From Paramacrobiotus metropolitanus (lineage: Eukaryota > Tardigrada > Eutardigrada > Parachela > Macrobiotidae), in the NCBI RefSeq assembly GCF_019649055.1, contig NW_026570374.1, positions 1 to 64,000 of the forward strand: DNA of 64,000 nt, given 5' to 3'. Made by a program: the position numbers and the translations under genes. The notes beneath the pieces are model-generated. The model worked only from the letters and a program-made list of their open reading frames with translations. It was not told where the DNA came from and did no database searches. Below are positions 49,994 to 60,241 of the stretch, in pieces. Position 1 is the stretch's first letter; each line of letters begins with the position of its first letter.

Positions 49994-50928
49994 ATGGCGT
50001 TAAAATTGAAAGAATTTTTGAATTTAATCGATGATTGCGATCAAAAAGCCTTCGAGTTTTGCATCGAGCACGGTCTTTTGAGATCGGAAATTGTATGTCC
50101 TGCTCATAGTGAAGAAATACTACGCATTACACGTAGAAGTGATCGTTCACTCTTCCCATGGACATTTCGGTGTAGTCAGCCACCTTACAGCAAGTATTCT
50201 GCGAAGACTGGCACTTTTTTTGAAGAATCACATCTTCCACTTCATAAAGCAGTTCAGTTGATGTACTTTTGGGCTCATGAAATTTTTAACCAACGAAAAT
50301 TGTGTTTCCATTTTAATTTTAGCGAACACACTGTCGTCCAGGTGTCATTCATGCTGCGAAATGTATGTGAAGCAAAAATAATTAAGGATTTGTCGGTTGC
50401 GAAAATTGGTGGCATTGGAATGACAGTCGAGATTGACGAATCGTTAATTTTTAAAAGAAAATACAATCGTGGAAGACTCTTGTCAAACGAAAGAAAACAG
50501 CAATGGGCGTTCGGGGGTATTTGCAGAGAAACAAAAGATGCTTTTATTGTTTTTGTCAATGACAGGGCTGCTGAAACATTACTGCCAATTCTACAAGCAC
50601 ATGTTTTGGAAGGCACACTAATTATGAGTGATAAGTGGCGGGCATATTGCCGCATTGAAGAAATGGGGTATGATCACCTAACAGTGAATCATTCTGAGAA
50701 TTTCGTGGACCCGACTACCGGCGCATGTACAAATCGCGTAGAGAACATGTGGCGATGGCTGAAAGATTCTTTGCCATCAAATGGAACTACGGATAAGATG
50801 GCCGATTCGTATATTTGTGAATTTTATGGAGAAAGAAGTATGACGCAAATCATGATGGTTTCGATAATATTATGAAGCATATTGTGGAATACTGTAATCA
50901 TGAACTGGACGTTTCGAATGATGAGTAA
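49994..50928 (+). mobile_element. ISXO2/IS1595-like DDE transposase gene (Merlin-type)
   Basis: Predicted cut-and-paste DDE transposase of the ISXO2-like (IS1595) domain family, which in eukaryotes corresponds to Merlin-type DNA transposons. The N-terminal half carries short cysteine/histidine pairs and a helical DNA-binding part (FNFSEHTVVQ). Catalytic acids are visible: D in TVEIDES, D in IMSDKWRAY and E in NRVENMWRWLK, with WAFGGICR and HSENFVDPTTGACTN between them, typical of this family. The raw frame stops at 50875 (50873-50875 TGA). A one-base gain at the AAA run at 50847-50849 would carry it on to a stop at 50926-50928, with a family-like C-terminal helix. Terminal inverted repeats were looked for and not found. 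The sequence is AT-rich, unlike the host exons. Confidence 0.8.
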
Positions 50929-50992
50929 ATAAATTAAAGAAAGATCGTAAATAAAAGAAATATCTTTGTACTAGCGAATCCGATGGAGTGAG

Positions 50993-51470
50993 GAATAAGG
51001 TTAATAATAAATATAATCAGTAAAGTAGGAATACGATTTTGTACGATAACGATGCTGGCCTAACTTTTGTACGATAAATTTTATACGTACAGTTATTTTC
51101 TTTGTGTTTTTGCGCTATAGTACAGTACGATTACGAAGTATCTGTATTGTGCATACTGTACACACTGCACACAACACGCATGCGTTAATAGTGAATACGT
51201 GAATATTTTATACGTACAGTTATTTTCTTATTTTCTTGTTTTCTTGTTTTCTAGTTTTCTTATTTTCTTATTTGCTTATTTGCTTATTTTCTTATTTTCT
51301 TATGTGTCTGTACATACTGTACTGTCTGTTGCCTGCATACTGTACAGACAACACGCATGCGTGGATAGTGAATACGTGAAGCATTATGTACACATAGCAC
51401 GTACGTATGTCAATAAATATGCACAAGTAAATATGTACAAGTTGCATACTAGCAAAACTTTAATCGTTTA
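50993..51470. repeat. Tandem partial duplication with TTTGTACGATA and ACACGCATGCGT motifs
   Basis: Two copies each of TTTGTACGATAA (near 51035 and 51067), ATTTTATACGTACAGTTATTTTC (near 51071 and 51207) and ACAACACGCATGCGT...GTGAATACGTGAA (near 51171 and 51349). A T/TTTTCTTA-rich low-complexity tract lies at 51225-51303. No gene. Confidence 0.65.
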
Positions 51471-52665
51471 ACTGAGTTTTGTACAATTGTTGTACGACGT
51501 ATATGTAGCTCAAAATTAGTTTCATAATCCGATGTAGCAAAATCGAGATTTTTTCCAAAATCCGAGGATTGATAATCCGTAGCTTATTGCCTTCTTTGAA
51601 AAATTGCGAATAGTCTGCGATTGTGTCCTGGAACATAACACCGCGAATTTTAGCACTTTGGTCTGCTATATCGAAGGAGAGGAACTCTCCAGCCTTTCCG
51701 TCTTTGAACCATTTCGTGGGTCCTTTTACATTTGAGATGACCCCATCGATCGTACAGCTAGCAATAAAAATATTTAGTCAGTTATCTCCAATCTATATTG
51801 TGGATCGTGCTATGTTCTAAACAAAAAACAATAATTCTTAATTTTATTAATAATTTCAAAGTAATTTCTGCATTGATAATAATAGTGATACTAATTAATG
51901 TTATGTTTTAACAGCAGTCGGTTAAGTGTATTGTCATGGTGCAGACCGACAGCATTACTTGGCTGATTCCAGATTCAGTTCGATAATCAACATTTCTTTC
52001 GACGTGCGAAAGTTTTCTCGTTTAATGCCAATCGGTTCCCATTCATCTACCATTTTTTGAATTCTGTCTGCGGCGGTATCGAGTAGTTGGAAACTTTGAA
52101 TGAACAGAAATTTTCTAGAAAATTATAGCGGCCGTTATTATAGTTTCTGAACAGAACAGTTATTAAAGGATTGTAAATTTGTTATAGAAGTTTATTGTTA
52201 TCTTACTCCGGTGAAGTGTGAATCACGCTGACGTTTATCAGTTTTGCGACTTTGGGAAGAACTGCTGCTTCGATTAAAGTATTTAGACTTCTGTCGATCT
52301 GGACATCTGCAGAAAACATGTCTGTGTAAATATTATCAAAAATACGAAAATCAGTAAATAAATATTATCAATATTGCTTCCGCACTCGATGTTAAATTAA
52401 ATGCGTCCTGTATTGTTAACAGCCATGTTCCGTTGATGTGCCGTTTATGGCGTACGATGACCAGATCGCTTTGTAATACGTCCCCGTTTATGATTTGCTG
52501 CAAATACACATAATTTTAGTATGAAGGTGTTTTTCTTACGAGTATTCTAATGAATATATTTATTACGAGAATAAACCTGTATGACAGGCGTCTGGTTAGA
52601 AGGCAAAGCCGTGCACGATATGTCTTCTTCATCTGGTAGATTGATATCCTCGAGAGAAATATTCA
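51470..52665 (-). CDS. RPA70-like single-stranded-DNA-binding protein, multi-exon, one frame break
   Basis: Replication protein A large-subunit-like, expected to coat ssDNA in the nucleus or in a replication factory. Exon-like segments on - lie near 52665-52578, 52500-52370, 52310-52206, 52130-51960 and 51760-51470. The first four form an RPA70N-like OB fold (IINGDV...LVIVRHKRHINGTW, then LNTLIEAAVLPKV and LIIELNLES). The last forms a DBD-A-like OB fold (GEFLSFDIADQSAKIRGVMF, FFKEGNKLRI). The usual long linker between the two is absent. DBD-B, DBD-C and the zinc ribbon of full RPA70 are not seen, so it is short. Near 51562-51563 the frame changes by one base. The gene is AT-rich and adjoins the PrimPol gene; splice signals would also allow the two to be one transcript. 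Confidence 0.6.
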
Positions 52666-52899
52666 TTTTGGCAGCTTCATTCTATAAGTATATTTTTTCC
52701 AACCAAAGATATGGTGCTTGAAACACTTCATAACACTTCACTTGAAACACACTTGAAACACTTCCACTAGCATAAATTTCATGTAGATCATCAAGAATTC
52801 TATAATTTGTTGAGTGACCTTTAAGAACTAATTGTCAAGGTTACAAGGGAAGATATTTGAGTGCAGCGATAAGTACTTATATGAATACAGTAGTACTAC

Positions 52900-53973
52900 A
52901 AGCATTACTAAATGTACAAAATGCACGTATTGCAATGTTTAAAGCTTACGTTAGGCAAAGCAGTTGATACTTGAAACGAAGAATGTATCAATTCCATGAC
53001 TTGACGTTCCAACATTGTGATTGTGTATGTTGCAAATTTTCCACAGGAAGCAGATTTGCAAACAGAGTCAGTACAACGAAATTGCAGGGATGTGCTTCCA
53101 TCCACGTGCACAAAATAAACATTGTTGTGTTTATGCCTCTTTTGGCAATAAGGCAATGCTGTTGTCCGCGAGTAATACAAAGCAACACATCATGTTTTTT
53201 TTGAAAACTGCATCGAACCGAGCAGTAGATTACGATAGTTTTCTGACCATTTGATTAATATCTGAATAAAAGCCTTACAAATATCAGATGAAAAATTCGC
53301 TTGTCCAAGCGCACTGACTGCATCAAAATGTAAGTCGTGTGTTTTGATTGCCCTGATATCTACTGCCACAAATCAAAGACTGCATAAAAATCAAATAATT
53401 ACATTTGATTTGTCCACATTCTGTCGTAAGGTTATGGAGTACAAAATTATTGGTCGCGCCTTTCTTGTTGCACATGAACATGCGGAAATTTTGATTTCGA
53501 CTGTAAACAGATAAATCCACGCAGTCGATGTATGTGATATTTAAAAGATCAGCTTTAAGTTCGTTCGCTAAACTTTTGTGTTCTTGATTTCCAGCTGCTA
53601 AAATGGCAGGCCAAATTAAATGATAGCTTTCTTTGCGATCAGTAGTAGCGTCAAGCACAATAACTTTGTGCGACTTCTTTTTCAATCCGATGTATTCGAT
53701 GATTTGTTTCAGTAAAGTAAGCAGTAATCTGCATTTAATTGTCTGCGGGTAAACAAGCTCGATATCCATATAAAACTTGCAGTAATAGCCAGGTAAAAGA
53801 ATTTCATAAAAAGATCGTTCGGACGGATTTCGTGATAAAAGTAATGAATACATCTCAGCTTGCGTACAAACAAGAAACTTTCTGCATCCGCTGGTCAGAA
53901 TTTGTTCGGCAAATACGTGTTCGCCATCTTTAAGATGATGAATCGCATGTTGCAACTTAGAGTACCACAACAT
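52900..53973 (-). CDS. PRIMPOL: PrimPol-type archaeo-eukaryotic primase/polymerase
   Basis: Primase-polymerase of the PrimPol/UL52-like AEP family, which makes primers and restarts replication. ATG 53973 opens a 216-codon frame with all three AEP motifs: D-x-E in KFYMDIELV, S-x-H in ESYHLIW, and the third acid in DLSVYSRNQNFRMF. The zinc-knuckle region lies in a second segment (about 53150-52950): a cysteine and histidines (PYCQKRHKHNN) followed by FRCTDSVCK. The N-terminal order (HVFAEQ, RKFLV, FYEIL) follows animal PrimPol. The segment junction is uncertain; the first fr ame ends at 53323 after unspliced-looking sequence. AT-rich codon use sets it apart from host genes. It could be a host-derived PrimPol in a mobile element or a virus-like copy. 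Confidence 0.7.
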
Positions 53974-54231
53974 GGTTATTTGTCTTTGCGGAAAGATAAG
54001 CAGACAAATGTAGTGTAGTACTCGAATTTATTAAGTATTTTATAACATCATTGAATTGTCACAGCGCAACAGCTTAATCAGCTTCTGCTGTATGTACAAT
54101 ATGCAGCTGATCTGTGTATCGTACGAAGAAAAACTACGTATTTGCAGTGGCTATGATAATGTAGTTACTGTACGTGTAGCGTAGTCTAGCGGTTACGTTA
54201 ATGTAGGATAGAGATAATGTACGTACTTATT

Positions 54232-55300
54232 AAATGAGGCGGAAAATCTGCTCCTTGATATCAGCATATAATTGTGCTTGTGGAATTTCGGCATTCATAG
54301 TCTATAATTCCAAAGTATAGGTTTTAGTCCGATTTGTTATTGACGTGCAGTGCGCACCACCGCAGGTCTGCATAATTATGATAATAATTATGATTTTCGT
54401 ATTCTCTATGACGATATTAACTATGATTTCGTATTTGGACTATAGCATTTCGATTAATATTGTTATTGAATTACCATAATAATACTGGGAACCGGAAAGC
54501 ACTTTCCACTGAGCCATGTATCGTAAAGTTCATTAAGCTTTGTAAGATACGCCTAAAATGGACATTCATATAATATGACCTTTTATAAACTTCCAATTAA
54601 ATTGCTGTGCAGTTCGATGAAGCTACTAAAATTTGAGTGACCTTTGTGATGCAACTTTCTTCTTCTCGTCCGCGGCAAAGAATTCGTTGTTGCAAAGTTT
54701 CAACCGAAGCTTTGAGATAAATAATCATTGTCACTGGCAGGTGTTTAGCCGAGTAATTTTGAAATAGTTCGTCAAGCTTTTCGTACTCCACATTCTCCAG
54801 CAGTTCGCTTAAAAACGTAAAGTAGGTGTTTAAAATAAGTATGCTTACTACAATACTTTCAAATGTGTTGTACCTCGAGCGCAGACTTTCAGTAAAAACG
54901 TAACGCGCACTGAAAATTGATCTTTCAAATACAGTAATTGTTTCGGTGGCAAGATTTTTTTGGCGGTCCATCATGCTTTGCATAACCAGCTTTTGAAAGT
55001 CAAAGCCGTATTTGCGTGGATCTTTGTACATTAGATCCTGAAATATATGTGAGCGAACTGAATTACATATTTATCTACTAATTATTTGTCTGCAGGTTAA
55101 CCAGCAAATTTCGGTTGTCTTTCGTTTTCCAAATTTCAACTGGTTCTTCAAAAGCCTTAAAAGTAATGAACAATATTAGATTTACAGATAAAAAAATTAC
55201 AGACAAATTAAATTACTTGAATACGGCAGTCTGCTCCCAGATATTTTATGAGATCTGTTTTCCCGCATCCAATATTTCCTCGATAATAATCTGCATGGAT
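54232..55300 (-). CDS. Deoxynucleoside kinase (dNK/TK2 family), multi-exon, one frame break
   Basis: Phosphorylates deoxynucleosides, the salvage route to dNTPs. Segments on -: P-loop exon (about 55290-55221, with GNIGCGKT), a short EPVEIWKTKDNRNLL exon (about 55158-55100), LMYKDPRKYGFDFQ through VFERSIFSARYVF (about 55031-54875), the LID-containing exon (RILCRGREEE, about 54810-54615), AYLTKLNELYDTWL (about 54554-54480) and a last short exon ending with a stop at 54232. The order and motifs are those of insect-type dNK. At 55278-55279 (GG on -) the initiator frame and the P-loop frame differ by one base. Several introns are present, unusual for bacterial or most viral genes. Confidence 0.7.
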
Positions 55301-55389
55301 GAGTTATATGAAGAATGGTGAAGTGCTTCTTTATGTTGATAACTTTACTTTAGTTACTTTTAGGCTAGTAAAACATAATACCTGTGAAC

Positions 55390-56060
55390 TCTCCTATGTA
55401 GTACTCGTTTCTATGTATTGTAAATTTTTTTTTGTTAGATCGTTGTATCAAGGCAACTAGATTTCGTAAAGTATAAAAAATAATATAATAGAGTCAAAAC
55501 ACAGTAAGGGCTGTTTACAAAACGCAAATACTCCGTAATAATCTGTAGTAAAGTAGTTCTCTGTAGTACAGTATTAACGATAATTTGTAGTACGTGTAGT
55601 AAAGTATTTCTCTGTACCACCACTGTCCGCTACCACGACTACTGTCGTAGACACTACTGCCGTATCTCGTAACAGTCCATAAATTCAGGCCTGACCTTTC
55701 CAATACACATTTACACGCTTACCCTGTGTATAGTAAAGAAAGCAACTTCAAACAATATAAATACTGTATATAAATGGTAAGATAATAACTGGAAACGCAT
55801 GGTTTTGTTGCTATGCAGTCAGTTATGTAAAGAACACACTAATGCTATGTAGTACTGATAACACTTTGTGGTACATATCATAAATTTGTGGTACTGATAC
55901 AGTGTTGTCGAGTCAACTTGCCACCTTTTTTTTCAGTGAGTCGTATCCGATTAGCATACAGCTTACTGTAATACGTAGTACTGGTGGTACATAATACTGA
56001 TAGTACCGATGTACTTAGTACTACTAATAGTACTTGTTGTTGTTGTTGTTGTTAGGATTT
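55390..56060. promoter_or_regulatory. Divergent intergenic region rich in GTAGTAC/GTGGTAC motifs, candidate control or replication-origin region
   Basis: Lies between the leftward genes (dNK, PrimPol, RPA-like) and the rightward DUF3987 gene. TAGTACT, GTAGTAC and GTGGTAC words recur more than ten times (for example near 55399, 55563, 55588, 55850, 55868, 55886, 55975 and 56010-56032), followed by a GTT trinucleotide run. Arrangement and AT-richness resemble iteron-bearing origins, but this is inference. Confidence 0.35.
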
Positions 56061-56248
56061 TACAAAGTATTCTGTATTTATTAATAGCCAAATTACTATA
56101 TCCAAGGCGAAAGCCGCTGCGGCAGCTGCGACCTATTGTACCAATGCACACCAACGTGCATTTGTTAAAAGTAGGTTATAATTAATACAGCACTGGAAAA
56201 GGTTAATTAGTTTTCTTAACTACACCAGCAACTACTCGTTAACTGAAA

Positions 56249-58016
56249 ATGAACTCTTCATTGAAAGGAAAGTTGTCCGCCGTATCGAAACATGAGGCTA
56301 AGTTCGTGCAGGAAGTCTGCATTAAGAATTTTAGCCACCAGGTTGAAGACTACGTGTCTGGTGATTTATTGAACTGCATAATCTACCATGCTCAGACCAA
56401 CAGAACAAAAGAGATGGCTGTTTATGGTTCGTTGTTGGCTACAACAGCAACAATTTCCGCAGAGAAAGTTCTGTTGCAAATCACAGAGAACTACAAGAAA
56501 CAATGCCCAGCCATTAACTTGCTTATTGTTTTGCAATCCGGGGGGAGGAAAAAGCACAGCTTTGCAGGACTACTGTACAGACTTTCTGGATGCAATTTCA
56601 CAAAAAAAGAACAAGAAGTTCTATGATAATCCGCATACATTTGGAGGTAACAGATTTGTGTTTATAAATGGACATATACAATAATTATCCATATACAATA
56701 ATTATTATTCATCACAATATTTCTTTTAATTTTGTACACCATTAATTTTAATTTTGTACAGTTTAAACACGCCACTGTTTACACACACTTCTACACTAAC
56801 GAACGCACTTTCACAAACTATAACTTTGTTTTAGCTTATCGTACATTTCTTGCCGACACCAAAGGATTTGGTTCTGTCATAGCTGACGAAATAGCGGGAA
56901 CACTCGGTACACTAACATTGGCAGAGGAAAACGCAGCAAGCCTGATGAACAAAGTTTGGGGAGGACAAAGCTTAAACGTGTCGTATAAAACAGCAGGATC
57001 GTTGAAGCTGCCTCGCAGTTCGTCTGCGTTTTTCGGTAGTTTGCATCCGCAGCCATTCTGTAATATTCTTAAATCTTGGACAGCCGGAAACGGCTTGGAA
57101 GACCGGTTGCTGGTCACTGCAGTCGATAACATCGTTACTGATATTCCGGAAAGCAGAGAAGCAAAACAGCGTCTGCCAAAGCCGGTGGTTGACTTGAAAG
57201 AAATGTTTATTAAATTGTATGAATATTTGGACAAACATCCTGGCTTATTACTCACTTATTCGGAAGAAGCTTTCGAATTTATTGCGAAAATATCTTCGGA
57301 TGTAAAACGGATGCGCATTCTACACAACCAGAAAATTGCCAACGGTGAGTCATCTATGGATAGATCGGATTTTGTTTCGAAGTTGAGGACAACATTCAAA
57401 AGTTTCAATGCTGTCCCACATATTGAGCTCGTCCTATCAGAGTATGCTTACTATCAAGGCAATCATTATTCCCGATAAAGTACCATTGGAAACAGTGCAA
57501 AAGTCATACAATTTTGCTGATATCAGCGGAGGTGCCTTCAATGAATACGAAAACATCAGGCCGGCAACATGTGCTAAACCCACAAATTTCTCTCTTGTTC
57601 TTACACCGGGCGAATTTACAACATGTCGTATACATAATGACACATACGGATCCAGAAAAGCATTTGTGAGGCTGACAGAAACCGAGTTTTCTAATGCGGC
57701 GCTACAAATGCAAGAGGACGGTCTGGGCATTATAAAAGTTTTGTCATGTCCAACGGCAAAGAAGGAAACGTTCTGTATAAATGCCCCTGCTGAAATTGAC
57801 AAGCAGATTTTGATCGCTGCCGGGCTGATTTTCACGGTTTACGAAAGTGCCTACAACGCGGACTTTGCATTACCACCATCCAAGAAACGTGAACTCTCGG
57901 AAATAATTGAGCAACTAAAAAATCAAAATCCTTACAACCGCAAAGCTTCAACTGAACGCGGCACCAAACGAGTTGCGCCCGACGATGAATATCCGATGGG
58001 AGTAAACATCTATTGA
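56249..58016 (+). CDS. DUF3987-family P-loop ATPase/helicase-like protein, two frame breaks
   Basis: DUF3987 proteins are P-loop ATPases with helicase-like cores, commonly encoded next to primases in plasmids, phages and integrated elements. ATG 56249 opens an N-terminal helical domain. The Walker A region follows at about 56535-56560 (SGGGKST type), but the frame changes at the G6 run 56540-56545. A GT donor at 56647 and AG acceptor at 56833-56834 join phases to the second part (56835 on), which has Walker B-like VIADEIAG, WGGQSLNVSYKT and LEDRLL. At about 57407 a second one-base shift leads into the C-terminal frame, ending at 58016 in a basic tail (KASTERGTKR). Composition is AT-rich, like the opposite-strand replication genes. 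Confidence 0.65.
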
Positions 58017-58289
58017 CCATCGATTCCTAATACTGTGCACTCGCATTAAGTTTAATAACTACACATTTACGCTTATGTTACTAGTCGTAACGAAAACGAG
58101 TCGTACCGTTAAAATTGCTTCATGCTGTTACCAGAATTCAAAACATGGATATTATTTAAAGGTTAAAACATAAAGATTAACAATAGTAAGCTCGCTAGCG
58201 AAAACCTACATATAACTGGAACGGGTGTTATTATATGTAGAAAATGTTTTCCGCTGGCAAATTTGTCAGCACATCACACATTCGCAACC

Positions 58290-58410
58290 TGTATCAGTTT
58301 CACAGGATGCCGCAGTTTCGTAGGCTACTGCAGTTTTGCGGCCTATCGCAGTCTCGCAGGATGCCGCAGTTTCGCAAGATGCCGCAGTTTCGCAGGATGA
58401 CACAATTTTC
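58290..58410. repeat. Minisatellite of CGCAGTTTCGCAGGATGC units
   Basis: About six 15-18-bp units of the type GCAGTTTCGCAGGATGC in tandem, with variants. Confidence 0.75.
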
Positions 58411-59453
58411 AGATTGTAATGACTTGATATTCCAGGGTCCCACCCCCCCACACCATAGACATTAACAAGTATCCATGCAACACTGTCCCACTAGTGCACT
58501 GATGCCGGCGGGTAATTCCTCAAAAACTCTATATCTTCCAAATGAAACCGGAATATTCAATTTCAAAAAGCATAGAACTGGAGAATGTGGTAAACGGTAA
58601 GTATTTACAACTTTCAACTGAACTCTTTGGAAGAATCTGCAGCTTCATAAACTGCCAGATGGCAGATGCGATGACACTGACGGCAGACTGCCGTGTCACG
58701 CTTGGAGTGTCTGCTCGTGGCCGCCCTCAGGTTGCAGTTACAGCACGATGCTGTACAGCCTGTACTTGGGTGCACGGCCACGCACTCGTACAGTCGTGAT
58801 TTAATTAATTATTGTACGACTCTACGATTACCACGATTATTGGTACGATAAATTATTTAGAATCGGCGGTATACAGATCACAAAAGTCAGAATTTTTCAG
58901 TCAGGGTAAAGATGGGCTAATTCCTCAGCCGACAGCAGAAATAAGTGGCCCAGTCTAATTAACCGAACATCTCATCTAATTAACCGATATTGGCGCTGTT
59001 CCCATGACACGTACAGGCCGCATTTCCGCGTTGGATTTCGATGCTGAACCGCTGGCGCAGATTCTCCATCGCCCGTATCTCGCCCGTTTCCTGGCGAATC
59101 ATCTGCCCGAGCTGGGTGACACAGGCGAGTGGCGTCTGTTCCCAAAAGGTCCGAATGCTTCGACGCCTACTGCCCGGCCGAAACATGTAGTCTGGTGTGA
59201 TGTCACGATACTTCGCCACTTTATTCTGCTCGGCACACGCCGCGGCTGCTCCCGCTTGTTTCGCTGTTGCCGCGATTATTATATCTGAATAAGGATGTCT
59301 GAACTTCTGAGTAAATCTTCCTCTCAAAACTGAATTTTCGTTATATACTTGTAGATTTGTATACAGGCTTTATTCCCTTGTCGACTTACAATGAGCAACT
59401 ATAACTTCCGTCTTTTATCACGCTGTTTAGACTACGGAATCGGTCGGTGCAAG
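58411..59453. other. Right flank of the replication island, no firm gene
   Basis: Contains TTGTACGACTC, TACGATTACCACG and GGTACGATAAATT at about 58812-58855, words that also occur at the left side (about 51035-51080). A 115-codon frame on - (58980-59327) has no recognisable domain. Confidence 0.35.
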
Positions 59454-59519
59454 TCATACGCACAACTCACTGCCTGCCAGCTCCACAGTCCAGACCAGAC
59501 AAGAACGCAGAATCTTTGT

Positions 59520-59728
59520 ACAGGTCAGCATTCCCAAGCAGCTTAAGCTTAATTCTCCGTTGTACAGCGACGGTAAATTACACATGAACCGTCGATACTC
59601 GTATCGCTTAATGCGCGAACGGAACGCAAGCCTTGCGTCGGTCACGGCCCAAATGCTGGCAAAGGTCATGGCGGACCCTGACCGATCTGTTCCGAGGAAT
59701 GGCAGAGCGCTCGCGACCATCTCCTAGG
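59520..59728 (+). pseudogene. Decayed fragment of the neighbouring F-box family gene
   Basis: Translation of 59524-59727 aligns with the end of the gene at 60242-62188: SIPKQLKL against RIPRMLLR, GKLHMNRR against GKMHMTCR, VTAQMLAKVMA against VTPEMLAKVTA. It lacks the rest of the gene and stops early, so it is a remnant or an isolated terminal exon of a relative. Confidence 0.6.
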
Positions 59729-59984
59729 CCTATATGATAGATACGCGGAACGCGTAACGAACGTTACCTTTTGAATGAACGGCAGACGGAAAGCATAACG
59801 AGCGGTATCTGCGCATACCGTGTTAAATCTGTTCAACTTAACTCGCACAATCTTTCTAACAACAAAGAGCTGCATTGACTTGAGTGTGGACCTGTGGTCG
59901 TGTGTGTAGATAATAGTTATAGTCTACTTCGCACACGTTAAATTGTTGCAGGTATGTTTGTTTTACTTGTCTCCGCAGAAACCT

Positions 59985-60028
59985 AAGAAAACCTAAGAAA
60001 CCTAAGCAAACCTTAGAAAACCTAAGAA
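59985..60028. repeat. Short array of CCTAAGAAA units (inverse of TTAGGTTTC)
   Basis: Five units of CCTAAGAAA/CCTTAGAAA type, the reverse complement of the 9-bp unit at 33436-33617. Confidence 0.8.
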
Positions 60029-60241
60029 CTACCGTAGGAACTTTTTTGGCAGTACCAGTGCGACAGTATACGCCCAGCCGAATGACAGGTGGCGCCACTG
60101 GTGGCGCATAGCGGACTACATGCCGTCATTGACTGCATGCTGGCATTTCCGTTATTTTGTTAAGCCGATCCTTTTACATTGCGAAAACCTTATACTAGTA
60201 CTGTTGTGAATCTTTGAGCCTCTCTGTCCCCGCTAGAAACG

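Noticed and set aside
56249-58016. Calling the replication-island genes pseudogenes
   Set aside because: Their single-base breaks are of the same kind and frequency as those in eIF2-beta and ALKBH6, so they may be sequencing errors.
58980-59327. 115-codon frame on -
   Set aside because: No recognisable domain or splice context; left as unsupported.
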